From an uncultured Bacteroidales bacterium (GTDB lineage Bacteria > Bacteroidota > Bacteroidia > Bacteroidales > Muribaculaceae), in assembly GCA_902762385.1 (NCBI GenBank), contig CACWNQ010000012.1:1-64000 (forward strand): DNA of 64,000 nucleotides, in the 5' to 3' direction. Below the pieces are notes generated by a model, which ran no database searches, was not told the DNA's origin, and saw only the letters and a list, made by a program, of their open reading frames with translations. The translations under genes were made by a program, and so were the position numbers. Of the stretch, positions 17,805 through 25,669 are shown one piece after another; the first letter of the stretch is position 1, and each line of letters starts with the position of its first letter.

Positions 17805-18317
17805 ATGGACATAATTTCGCGCTTAAAATTGTTTTTAGAGCAAAACGGAATATCTAATTCGCAGTTTGCCGATACGTGTGAGATACCTCGTCCAACACTC
17901 TCACAGTTGCTCAATGGTCGCAACAAAAAAGTGAGTGATGAGGTGATCTCAAAAATTCACGTAGCCTATCCTGCGCTGAATATTATGTGGCTCATGTTCG
18001 GTGATGGCGAAATGTTCGTTTCTCAGGCGTCTGGTTTAACTGAAAACGCTGGAGCACAAAACTTGTCCAAAACTCCACAGTCAGGAACCGACTTTTTAGG
18101 TGGTAAGCCAGTCCGTAGTCAACGTACAATCAGTTTTAGTGATGGTGCCCAAGCGCCAGGAAATGGTGGCGCTGCAGCCTTAAGCGATGCTATTCAAAGT
18201 ATAGCTAAGAACGTGAGCCGAGGCAGTCATCCCTCCCCCACCGGCCAACGTCAAATTGTAAATATCATGATTTTCTATGATGATAATTCTTTTGAATCAA
18301 TTACTCCTATGCGCTAA
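17805..18317 (+). CDS. HTH (XRE-like) transcriptional regulator, single gene
   Basis: 170 residues. Residues 1-66 form a helix-turn-helix domain (ISNSQFADTCEIPRPTLSQLLNGRNKKVSDEVISKI) of a type common in Bacteroidales, ending in a WLMFGDG segment. Residues 70-145 are low-complexity, rich in Gly, Ser and Ala, and probably a linker. The last 25 residues (IVNIMIFYDDNSFESI) form a short conserved-looking strand pair. It has its own promoter and terminator, so it is a single-gene unit, next to the 1-kb gene-free stretch. Its targets are unknown; similar proteins occur both as chromosomal and prophage regulators. Confidence 0.85.
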   Translation: MDIISRLKLFLEQNGISNSQFADTCEIPRPTLSQLLNGRNKKVSDEVISKIHVAYPALNIMWLMFGDGEMFVSQASGLTENAGAQNLSKTPQSGTDFLGGKPVRSQRTISFSDGAQAPGNGGAAALSDAIQSIAKNVSRGSHPSPTGQRQIVNIMIFYDDNSFESITPMR

Positions 18318-18350
18318 ACTAACTTACTACTATACGTTACATTTCTTCCT

Positions 18351-18387
18351 AACCGCCGGTTTCACAACTGGCGGTTTTCTTTTTTTG
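18351..18387 (+). terminator. intrinsic terminator of the HTH gene
   Basis: AACCGCC pairs with GGCGGTT across a 12-nt loop, followed by TTCTTTTTTT. It lies 34 nt after the stop codon. Confidence 0.88.
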
Positions 18388-18433
18388 TTCAAATATCAAG
18401 AGATTGTTTAGCTTGTTTTGGATAGGGTATTTA

Positions 18434-19180
18434 TTAACCTACTCCTTGGTTGTCGGCGAGACGCTGGCGCACTACTTCATACATCATGATTCCACCGGCA
18501 ACCGAGACATTGAGGGAGTTGATGTTGCCAAACTCGGGGATTGCGACTAGGGAATCGCACAAATTCATCACTTCACGAGAGATTCCTTTGCCTTCAGAAC
18601 CTAGAACAAGAGCTACAGGTCCTGTGTAATTCTCCTGGGTGTAGTTAACAGAATTTTTGTCGCTAGTGCCTATGATTCGGCATCCACTATCGTGAAGTAA
18701 TTTTATGGCTTCTTGAAGACTTTTTTCACGACATACGGGCAAGTAGTTGAGTGCTCCTGCCGAGGTCTTGATGGCGTCGCCATTAACGCTCACACTGCCC
18801 TTCTCTGGAATCACGATTGCTGTAACTCCGGCACAGTCGCAGGTGCGTGCAATGGCTCCAAAATTGCGTACATCGGTCACACCGTCAAGTACTACAAAGA
18901 ATGGGTTCATGCCCTCATCGTAGGCGGCAGGTAACACCTGTTCCACCTTGTAATAGGTAATTGCAGCCAGCATGGCAATCGCGCCCTGATGGTTCTTGCG
19001 GGTGATGCGATTGAGTTTCTCGATGGGAACCCGTTGCACGGCTATGTTACGTTCGCGGGCTAGGTTTATGAGTTCTCGTGCCAAGTCGCCGCTTAGGTCT
19101 TTCTTAAGCATGAGTTTGTCGATAGTCTTGCCGGCCTCAATGGCCTCGATTATAGCGTGAAGTCCGAAGATAATGTCCAT
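18434..19180 (-). CDS. rlmB: TrmH-family 23S rRNA 2'-O-methyltransferase (RlmB type)
   Basis: 248 residues. An N-terminal substrate-binding domain (about 1-75) is followed by the SPOUT methyltransferase domain with its three motifs: DVRNFGAIART, LVLGSEGKGIS and GNINSLNVSVAGGI. The family transfers methyl from SAM to a ribose 2'-OH; RlmB acts on G2251 of 23S rRNA. It is the last gene of the minus-strand housekeeping run, 29 nt after recN. High certainty for the family, good for the RlmB assignment. Confidence 0.9.
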   Translation of the reverse strand: MDIIFGLHAIIEAIEAGKTIDKLMLKKDLSGDLARELINLARERNIAVQRVPIEKLNRITRKNHQGAIAMLAAITYYKVEQVLPAAYDEGMNPFFVVLDGVTDVRNFGAIARTCDCAGVTAIVIPEKGSVSVNGDAIKTSAGALNYLPVCREKSLQEAIKLLHDSGCRIIGTSDKNSVNYTQENYTGPVALVLGSEGKGISREVMNLCDSLVAIPEFGNINSLNVSVAGGIMMYEVVRQRLADNQGVG

Positions 19181-19209
19181 ATATCGTTCTGTAGTTGACG
19201 GTTTATTGT

Positions 19210-20871
19210 TTATTTGTTGCTGTTAATGAGTACGCGCGCATTGTCGAGTGCAGCTTGGTTCACTTCGCTTCCGCTGAGCATGCGTGCCACTTCGGTTATG
19301 TGTTCTTTATCGTTGAGACGTTCAACCTTGGTAATGGTTTGAGTGGCTGTATCGGTCTTGAACACACGCAGGTGGTAGTTGCCATGTGCTGCTACTTGTG
19401 GCAGATGAGTGATTGCAATAACCTGGATATTTTGGGATATCTCCCCCATCATGTTGCCTATCTTGTGTGCAATTTCGCCCGAGACACCAGTGTCTACTTC
19501 ATCAAAGATAATAGTGGGCAGGCTCATCGACCGCGCTATTACCGACTTGATGCAAAGCATGAGTCTTGAAATCTCTCCACCTGATGCTGTGTCTTTAACA
19601 GGCATGAGATTTTGATTCTTGTTGAAGGCAAAGAGGAAATTCACACCGTCACACCCGCTAGCATTGAGCTCCACAGGCTTAAAATCGATGTAAAACTGAA
19701 GGTTTTTCATACCTAGGTTTTGTGCCAAAGGCAACAGCAATGTGATAAACTTCTCGGCTGCTTTCTTGCGATTCTCACTAATGGCGTGCGCCAGATGTTC
19801 TGCCTCACTCCGTTCCTTATCGAGTTGTTGCTGAATTGCTGCAATACGTTCCTCGCTGCAATCGATGGCATTTAGGCGATTCATATAGTCGTCCTGCAAA
19901 TTCAATAACTCATCAGAACTCTTGACATTATGCTTGCGTTCGAGTGAATATATGGTGTTGAGCCGCTCTTCTACTTGCTGTAGCATAGCGGGATCGCTGT
20001 TGAGGCTTTCCTCTATCGATGATATGCTCTGGGCTATGTCCTTTAGGTCGATGAGAGCATTCCCTACACGCTCACTCATACCTTCAATCTCTTCAAGGTT
20101 TTCTTCAGCAATCTCAAGAGTGTGATTTACCTCTTGCAACTGATCGATTAGTGAGTGCTCTTCTCCATTGAGGATGTTGATGACCTTCCAAAGGTCTTCC
20201 TTAAGACTTGTGGCATTGGCAAGTCGTCGTTGCTGTTGCTCGAGTTCCTCATCTTCACCAGGCTTGATATTGGTTTCCTGCAGCTGAGTTAGCTGGAAAC
20301 GCAGGTAGTCTTCCTCGCTGCGATTGCGCTCGTAGTTATCGCGCAAGTCATTCAGGGTCCGTTCGGTGGCACGGAATTTGGCATAGAGCTCACTATAGGT
20401 GTTTAGTTCATTATGGTGCCCAGCTATATTATCAAGTATTGATAACTGAAACGATGGCCTAGACAGCAACATATTGCTGTGTTGCGAGTGAATGTCAACC
20501 AATCGTGTCATCAGTTCCTTGAGGGTTGACAAGCCAACCACGCCATCGTTTACGAAGGCACGTGAACGCCCGTTTGGATTTATTTCACGGCGAGCTATGA
20601 GCTCATCGTCATAGTAGTCAATATCGTTTTCCTGAAAGAAACTTTCAAGATTGTGGCCTCTGATGTCGAAAGTTGCCTCAACCACGGTTTTGCGTTCCTT
20701 GTCTCGTATCGATGACGAGTCGGCACGCTCACCCAGAATGAGTGATAAAGCTCCAAGTATGATTGATTTTCCAGCTCCTGTTTCGCCAGTTATAATGGTT
20801 AAACCTTTCTCAAAGTCAATGTTGAGTTGGTCGATGAGAGCATAATTGGAAATGGATAATTGCTTCAACAT
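19210..20871 (-). CDS. recN: DNA repair ATPase RecN
   Basis: 553 residues, standard length. RecN is an SMC-like protein that gathers DNA ends in double-strand break repair. The N-terminal ATPase lobe has Walker A GETGAGKS (about 31-38). A long central coiled coil (about 155-365) follows, and the C-terminal lobe holds the signature SGGEISRLM, Walker B with IIFDEVDTG and the ITHLPQVAA switch. It sits between the DUF4835 gene and rlmB, an arrangement typical for the phylum. Confidence 0.96.
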   Translation of the reverse strand: MLKQLSISNYALIDQLNIDFEKGLTIITGETGAGKSIILGALSLILGERADSSSIRDKERKTVVEATFDIRGHNLESFFQENDIDYYDDELIARREINPNGRSRAFVNDGVVGLSTLKELMTRLVDIHSQHSNMLLSRPSFQLSILDNIAGHHNELNTYSELYAKFRATERTLNDLRDNYERNRSEEDYLRFQLTQLQETNIKPGEDEELEQQQRRLANATSLKEDLWKVINILNGEEHSLIDQLQEVNHTLEIAEENLEEIEGMSERVGNALIDLKDIAQSISSIEESLNSDPAMLQQVEERLNTIYSLERKHNVKSSDELLNLQDDYMNRLNAIDCSEERIAAIQQQLDKERSEAEHLAHAISENRKKAAEKFITLLLPLAQNLGMKNLQFYIDFKPVELNASGCDGVNFLFAFNKNQNLMPVKDTASGGEISRLMLCIKSVIARSMSLPTIIFDEVDTGVSGEIAHKIGNMMGEISQNIQVIAITHLPQVAAHGNYHLRVFKTDTATQTITKVERLNDKEHITEVARMLSGSEVNQAALDNARVLINSNK

Positions 20872-20926
20872 TTGTCAGAATGTCAGAAATTTGATGTCAC
20901 AGTAGGGGCAATCACTAAAAAACTAA

Positions 20927-21844
20927 TCAACTGTTTTCTGTTTTCTTTATTCGATTCAGGCGATCGGTCTCGGTGGGATAGAGAGGATAAAGCAACTCAT
21001 AAACCTTCTCTTTTTCGGTGCTGTTGGCCTTGGAGTATATGTTCACAAGCTCATCCATCTTGGCATCTTTGAACATTGATAAGCAAACCGACATAGGTGC
21101 CACATCATATATTTTCTTCAGTGTCTCAATCTGTTGAGTGATTGTTGCTCGCCCTTTATCAACGCTGGTCACCATTTGGTCAAGTCCCAGGCGGTGATAA
21201 TTGTAGAAAACCTCTCGAATTGCTGAAGTTTGTTTATCAGTGTAAGCACTGAGTATCGAACTACGGTTTTTGCTGTCCTCAAAAGCTTTCCAACCACTTT
21301 CGCCTGAACTTTGAGCCATGCGCACAATGTTGTCGAGCTTCTCATAATAGGGGTCGCCACCGTTGAGGGCGAAGGAGTCAAAATCAACAGCGATAACAAA
21401 CAGCGCATAGAAATTCAGAATAGCCGTTAGATTGCTTTGCATCTCCTGCTCGTTATAGACGAGTTGCTCGTTGTTGTCGTAGGTAAACTCAACGCGAGTG
21501 TCGCGGAAGTTGATAAGAGTTGTGGTGTAAGAGCTGTTGTAAACAGGTCGGGTGCTTTGAATCTGCAACTCACCTTTCATTTTGCCCGATGACTCGTCGT
21601 ATTCGGCAACAGAGAGAAACATTTTGCATTGAATCTTCTCGTTGGCAGCAAATTGAGCATCAGTCCACACTGTAGTGTTGAGATATTCATTTACAGCTTC
21701 TTGCAGAGTGTTGAAGATGTCTTTATTGGCATTTTTTACCTTCTTGGAGTCGATTTCGAAGGTGCAATTCAATTCTTGTGCTGTAGCACCGAGGCAACAT
21801 AGCATTGCCAGAGCAGCTAGTAATATCTTTTTAAAATTTCTCAT
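20927..21844 (-). CDS. DUF4835 family periplasmic protein
   Basis: 305 residues from ATG 21844 (an in-frame TTG at 21853 is less likely). A signal peptide (ending in GATAQ) precedes a body that matches the DUF4835 family as I remember it: LNCTFEIDSKKVKNANKDIF at the start, RDTRVEFTYDNNEQLVYNEQEM in the middle. The family is restricted to Bacteroidota and usually lies between coaBC and recN; here coaBC is 10 kb away because other genes separate them. Function is unknown; a role in the periplasm or cell envelope is likely from the signal peptide. Confidence 0.85.
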   Translation of the reverse strand: MRNFKKILLAALAMLCCLGATAQELNCTFEIDSKKVKNANKDIFNTLQEAVNEYLNTTVWTDAQFAANEKIQCKMFLSVAEYDESSGKMKGELQIQSTRPVYNSSYTTTLINFRDTRVEFTYDNNEQLVYNEQEMQSNLTAILNFYALFVIAVDFDSFALNGGDPYYEKLDNIVRMAQSSGESGWKAFEDSKNRSSILSAYTDKQTSAIREVFYNYHRLGLDQMVTSVDKGRATITQQIETLKKIYDVAPMSVCLSMFKDAKMDELVNIYSKANSTEKEKVYELLYPLYPTETDRLNRIKKTENS

Positions 21845-21948
21845 TTTAAGCAATTTAGTCGTTTCTCTCCCAATAATAAATATATTATTAAGTATTATAA
21901 TAACGTATTGAGAAATAAAAAATTGCCTTTAAATTTAAAGAGATATAC

Positions 21949-21982
21949 AAAAACGTACTTCAAGGTATGCGAAGTACGTTTT
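21949..21982 (-). terminator. intrinsic terminator of the 716-residue beta-barrel gene
   Basis: AAAACGTACTTC pairs perfectly with GAAGTACGTTTT (12 bp) around a 9-nt loop, with a T-run on the minus strand. It lies about 30 nt after the stop codon at 22012 and separates this operon from DUF4835. Confidence 0.85.
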
Positions 21983-22011
21983 CAAAGATGAAGCGGGTAT
22001 TTCTACCAGTG

Positions 22012-24162
22012 TCAATAGGAGCGTGTAGATTCTCGCTCTTTAGTGTCGCGATATACGTTATTAACTTTGTTACTGCCGAAAGTGTAGGATATGCGAAGCT
22101 GAACAGAATGGGAGTGGATATTGTTGCTGGAGGTGACAGTATAGTCTTTATAATGAGCGGTAGAACGGGTTATGTTCCAGCCAAATGGGTCGCTAACTGA
22201 AGCGATGAGTGTGAGTCGATTATTTAATAGCATATAACGAAGTTCGCAACCTATCAATGACATTGATTCGTAATGAGTCATGCGTTCATTATATGGGAAA
22301 TAGTGACTGAATCGCAAGTTGAAGATGAGATTTTTTTGGCGATTGAGCATAAAAGATGTGTTAAGTTCCAGTTTCCCACTCCAGTTATTTTGATCAAGGT
22401 CTTTGAAATCGGTAATCTTTGATTTGGCATATGTGTAGAAAACCTCACCACCTATGTTTGTGTTCCACCAATCAAACAAAGAGTGATTGTAAGAAACATA
22501 TAACCCGGTCTTATTGTTGTTAAGGCAATTTTCGGGAATTGTTTGCTGAGTGCCATCGGCATTGAAACGCGTTACGTAACTGATGGCGTTATGGTTGTAG
22601 GAATTATAAAGTACGGCATAAAGGCCTTTGAAACTATAGTTTATTTCAGCATTATGTGCTATGCTTGGCCGTAAGTCGGGGTTACCCGAAACATAGTCGC
22701 TAGTGGTTGTGTAGTAGCGAAATGGGTTGAGATCGGCGAAGTTTGGGCGTGTAATTCCCATTGAATATGATAAAGAAAACCGGCCTATGTTTTGATTGTT
22801 CCAGCTCAAGTTAAGCGATGGAAAGAGATAACCGTAATCATTGTTGTGTTGCTCGTTGCCTATGACTTGAAGTCCTTTCACTTGAGTGTATTCATATCGC
22901 AAACCAACTTTACCGAAGAAAGATTCCGAGAAGCTTTTTTCAGCACTTATATAGGCAGCGGTGGTTTTCTCATCATAGTTGAATCGGTTACTTTGCAAAG
23001 GATCTTTTTCCCATTCCCCGGCGTTATAATAGTTTACATTGAGCGCTGTGTTGTTGCCTATATTTGTGAATGCTCCACCTGTTTCTAGTTTGAATGTATT
23101 GAATGGTAGGGTAGCATCGATTTTTGCTGAATTAATGCGATAGTTGTTATGTCCTTCGTTGGTTAGCAATGTTTCATCGCTATCACAACTAGTTGTGACT
23201 TCCGAAAACGATTTGCTACTACGATTAAAGTAGTTGTAGGTAAGACTAAGTATCTTACCCTTTTCGTCTAATTGCCAGTCGGAAAACACAGTCAATGTCA
23301 AGGCATTATTGGGTCGTGCTGGCAAGTTGTTGTAAGAATTGTAAACTAGGTCTCTGTCAATTGTTATGTCTTTAAGGTTGCTGTTTAGTCGGCTTGAGTT
23401 GAAATTTGCGATTATTCCAGCGCTCAAGCGGTTATTGAATTTATATTTTAAAAGGCCATTTACACCAAGAGTTTTATTGGTGAAATGTGTTGTACGGTTA
23501 GATGTCTTGATGTAATCCTCGAAGGAGTATGTACGGTCAAGGTCGTTAATGCCCTTGATGTCACTCCAGCTTGCGTCGGTTGCTATCTCCACCTTGCGTG
23601 TTGTGAGCGACAAGTTACCACCAAGCATATAATTAAAACTTTCTCTGAAGTTGCCATTTCCCCACACATTGCCACGGGTTCCTAACGAATCATTGTGGGT
23701 TGTAATGCTGATAAATGCCACATTAGTGCCAGCAGCATATTTTGATGGGGGAGTGGTAAGCAGTTCTATTTTATCAATGCCTGAGGCTTGCAGATTCTTG
23801 AGTTGCATAGCAATGGCTTCGTCGCTCATCTCCAAGAGTCGTCCGTCAACGATAAACCTAACCGATGATTTTCCCGCCACGGTGACCAGGTCGCCCGCAA
23901 CCGACACTCGTGGAATGCGATCAAGCACTTCTATGCCGTTCAAGCCTCGGGCAAAAGTGTCATTTTTGGTGAGATAGACAATTCGATCTGGCGATTGTTT
24001 GAGCACTGTGCGATGCCCAACTACCACCACTTCGTTGAGCTCCAATACTTTATCCCAGTAATCAGCGATAGAGTCAAGTGCGATAGAGTCGGTAACATTT
24101 TGTCCATATAGGGAAACAGGAAGCATAGCCATCACAACGATGACTGTAAGAATTTTATTCAT
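22012..24162 (-). CDS. outer-membrane beta-barrel protein (TonB-receptor-like), ECF module 1
   Basis: 716 residues. After the signal peptide comes a plug-like region, about residues 40-150 (LNEVVVVGHRTVLKQSPDRIVY, IEVLDRIPRVSV, IDKIELLTTPPSKYAAGTNV). The remainder is an OMP beta-barrel rich in alternating aromatic strands, ending in QLRISYTFGSNK. There is no N-terminal carboxypeptidase-D-like domain and no SusD partner nearby, so it is not a typical glycan importer of the SusC/D kind. It is the last gene of the operon sigma, anti-sigma, 127-residue protein, barrel. Its ligand is unknown. Confidence 0.88.
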   Translation of the reverse strand: MNKILTVIVVMAMLPVSLYGQNVTDSIALDSIADYWDKVLELNEVVVVGHRTVLKQSPDRIVYLTKNDTFARGLNGIEVLDRIPRVSVAGDLVTVAGKSSVRFIVDGRLLEMSDEAIAMQLKNLQASGIDKIELLTTPPSKYAAGTNVAFISITTHNDSLGTRGNVWGNGNFRESFNYMLGGNLSLTTRKVEIATDASWSDIKGINDLDRTYSFEDYIKTSNRTTHFTNKTLGVNGLLKYKFNNRLSAGIIANFNSSRLNSNLKDITIDRDLVYNSYNNLPARPNNALTLTVFSDWQLDEKGKILSLTYNYFNRSSKSFSEVTTSCDSDETLLTNEGHNNYRINSAKIDATLPFNTFKLETGGAFTNIGNNTALNVNYYNAGEWEKDPLQSNRFNYDEKTTAAYISAEKSFSESFFGKVGLRYEYTQVKGLQVIGNEQHNNDYGYLFPSLNLSWNNQNIGRFSLSYSMGITRPNFADLNPFRYYTTTSDYVSGNPDLRPSIAHNAEINYSFKGLYAVLYNSYNHNAISYVTRFNADGTQQTIPENCLNNNKTGLYVSYNHSLFDWWNTNIGGEVFYTYAKSKITDFKDLDQNNWSGKLELNTSFMLNRQKNLIFNLRFSHYFPYNERMTHYESMSLIGCELRYMLLNNRLTLIASVSDPFGWNITRSTAHYKDYTVTSSNNIHSHSVQLRISYTFGSNKVNNVYRDTKERESTRSY

Positions 24163-24179
24163 ATCACGTTATTATTTAG

Positions 24180-24563
24180 TTATTTGAATGCTTTTTCCTT
24201 GCCTTGAATGAAGAAGAATCCGCCTCCATGCCGGTCGCGTTGAAGACCAATGTAAATTACTTCTCCATTATTGACGATTTGTAGTGAGGTATATTGTCCG
24301 TCATTGTTCTTGTGGTCACAATAATTTGAGGCCCTGGGAGCATCTTTTTCTATTGCGCTGGCTATCTTTTTTATAATGTCGGGATTGTCTTTAATGGTAA
24401 TACCCCTATAGTAGTTCCCATTGTTTTTGTAAATAGAAATTGTGACACTCTTATTGTTGTTGAAGCGGCCGTCAAAAATGTTTTCGACATTTAACTTTGG
24501 AGGTTTTGCAACGGCTGCAATGGCAGTTGCTATGTATAATAATATGATGGCTAAACGTTTCAT
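24180..24563 (-). CDS. small exported protein in ECF module 1, function unknown
   Basis: 127 residues with a signal peptide (MKRLAIILLYIATAIAAVA). The mature part begins PPKLNVENIFDGRF and contains RGITIKDNPDIIKKIASAIEKDA, QYTSLQIVNNGEVIYIGLQRD and a Gly/Phe-rich end. It resembles short Bacteroidales proteins found beside sigma/anti-sigma pairs, perhaps DUF6108, but I cannot confirm the family. Its ATG overlaps the anti-sigma stop by 4 nt and it sits 17 nt before the beta-barrel gene, so the two are translated from one message. A sensor or accessory role for the barrel is inference. Confidence 0.72.
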   Translation of the reverse strand: MKRLAIILLYIATAIAAVAKPPKLNVENIFDGRFNNNKSVTISIYKNNGNYYRGITIKDNPDIIKKIASAIEKDAPRASNYCDHKNNDGQYTSLQIVNNGEVIYIGLQRDRHGGGFFFIQGKEKAFK

Positions 24564-25036
24564 TTTGATCGATTTATTTGGTTCATGAATTGTTCTACTT
24601 TAGCTTTCTCTTGGGCTTGACGCTCGTTAATAACTTGCATGAACTGTTGCATTTTGGCAACATCGGCCTCGGCGATTTTGTGGGCTTCCTCTGCGCTCGC
24701 TTTCTCTCCAGCGACATATGCAATGCAGTCGCCGTTTTGGAGATTGTGCCATAGCTTGTGGTATACTGCATGAGAGCTTAGCACAATAGCCGCACAGGCA
24801 GCAGCCCGAAATGCCCAAGTCCCAATGTGCTTTCGCGATTTTGCGGTTTTAGGCTTGCACAATCGTGAAACCGCCATCAACTCTTTGGTGTCATTAATTA
24901 ATGGTGAGTCAAAATCGCTTTGCATCAGTACGTATTCTAACTCTGTTTCCTCTAGAATAGAGAGTTGGCATTCTTGATAAAGCTGGCATAGCTTTTCAAC
25001 CTCTTCTATTGTGAATTGATTTTCGGGATGTTTCAT
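24560..25036 (-). CDS. probable anti-sigma factor, ECF module 1
   Basis: 158 residues. The N-terminal 75 residues (NQFTIEEVEKLCQLYQECQLSILEETELEYVL) look like the cytosolic sigma-binding part of Bacteroidales anti-sigma proteins. A transmembrane helix lies at about 82-99 (FRAAACAAIVLSSHAVY). The periplasmic tail (about 100-158) is a charged coiled coil (QFMQVINERQAQEKAKVEQFM), with no DUF4974/FecR domain. It overlaps the sigma gene by 4 nt (ATGA), which supports the pairing. The signal it senses is unknown. Confidence 0.78.
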   Translation of the reverse strand: MKHPENQFTIEEVEKLCQLYQECQLSILEETELEYVLMQSDFDSPLINDTKELMAVSRLCKPKTAKSRKHIGTWAFRAAACAAIVLSSHAVYHKLWHNLQNGDCIAYVAGEKASAEEAHKIAEADVAKMQQFMQVINERQAQEKAKVEQFMNQINRSK

Positions 25037-25512
25037 TGGTTCAACATTTTTAAAGTTTCACGAATCTTTTTGCGCGTGCGGCTCATGTTCATTCTCACCG
25101 CTTCGACCGTCATCGACAGTCGCTTTGCAATCTGCTCATAGTCACAGCCCTCATGGGTGACGAGATTGAATATTTGCCGTTGGAGTGGCGTCAACTGCTG
25201 TTGCAGCAGGTGTTCAAGCCGTTCAATGTCTTCAGTTTCCATGCGGCATTGCGGCACGTCATTTGAAGTGATTGTGTCGATAGGAACTGTGCGTTTTTTC
25301 CTTAACTGGTCTATGCAGATGTTGCGCAACACCGCCACTAGTTTGTTTCTCGCTTCTTGCGAAGTCTCAACATCGCATTTGCCGTTCAACTTGAGCCAGG
25401 TGTCTTGAAGCGCATCTTGGGCATCCTCATCGTTTTGCAGATAACGCTTAGCAATGTGGTGAAGCTTGTCGCGCAAGCCCATAAACGAAGATGTCATCAA
25501 GTCGAGTCCCAT
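25033..25512 (-). CDS. ECF RNA polymerase sigma factor, module 1
   Basis: 159 residues from ATG 25512 (MGLDLMTSSFMGLRDKLHH); the frame runs on to an earlier start at 25560, but that extension overlaps the terminator tail of the neighbouring gene and is not typical of the family. Region 2 (LQNDEDAQDALQDTWLKL) and region 4 (LTPLQRQIFNLVTHEGCDYEQIAKRLSMTVEAVRMNMSRTR) are complete. It should direct RNA polymerase to its own operon and perhaps others. It is followed by the overlapping anti-sigma gene. Confidence 0.9.
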   Translation of the reverse strand: MGLDLMTSSFMGLRDKLHHIAKRYLQNDEDAQDALQDTWLKLNGKCDVETSQEARNKLVAVLRNICIDQLRKKRTVPIDTITSNDVPQCRMETEDIERLEHLLQQQLTPLQRQIFNLVTHEGCDYEQIAKRLSMTVEAVRMNMSRTRKKIRETLKMLNQ

Positions 25513-25560
25513 TTCAGTATAAAGACGTTTATCCCCCCAAAAACGTAACAGCAAGGACAC

Positions 25561-25594
25561 AAAAAATGCTCATCAACTTGACTTGATGAGCATT
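25561..25594 (-). terminator. intrinsic terminator of the 735-residue receptor gene
   Basis: AATGCTCATCAA pairs perfectly with TTGATGAGCATT (12 bp, 6-nt loop), followed on the minus strand by TTTTTT. It lies about 75 nt after the receptor stop codon at 25670 and just before the sigma gene of module 1. Confidence 0.88.
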
Positions 25595-25669
25595 GATGTG
25601 CTTAATAATACCGATGTCTTTGAAAACAATGAAACGTACTTTCAACTAGCAACATTTTGAAAGAACCTT

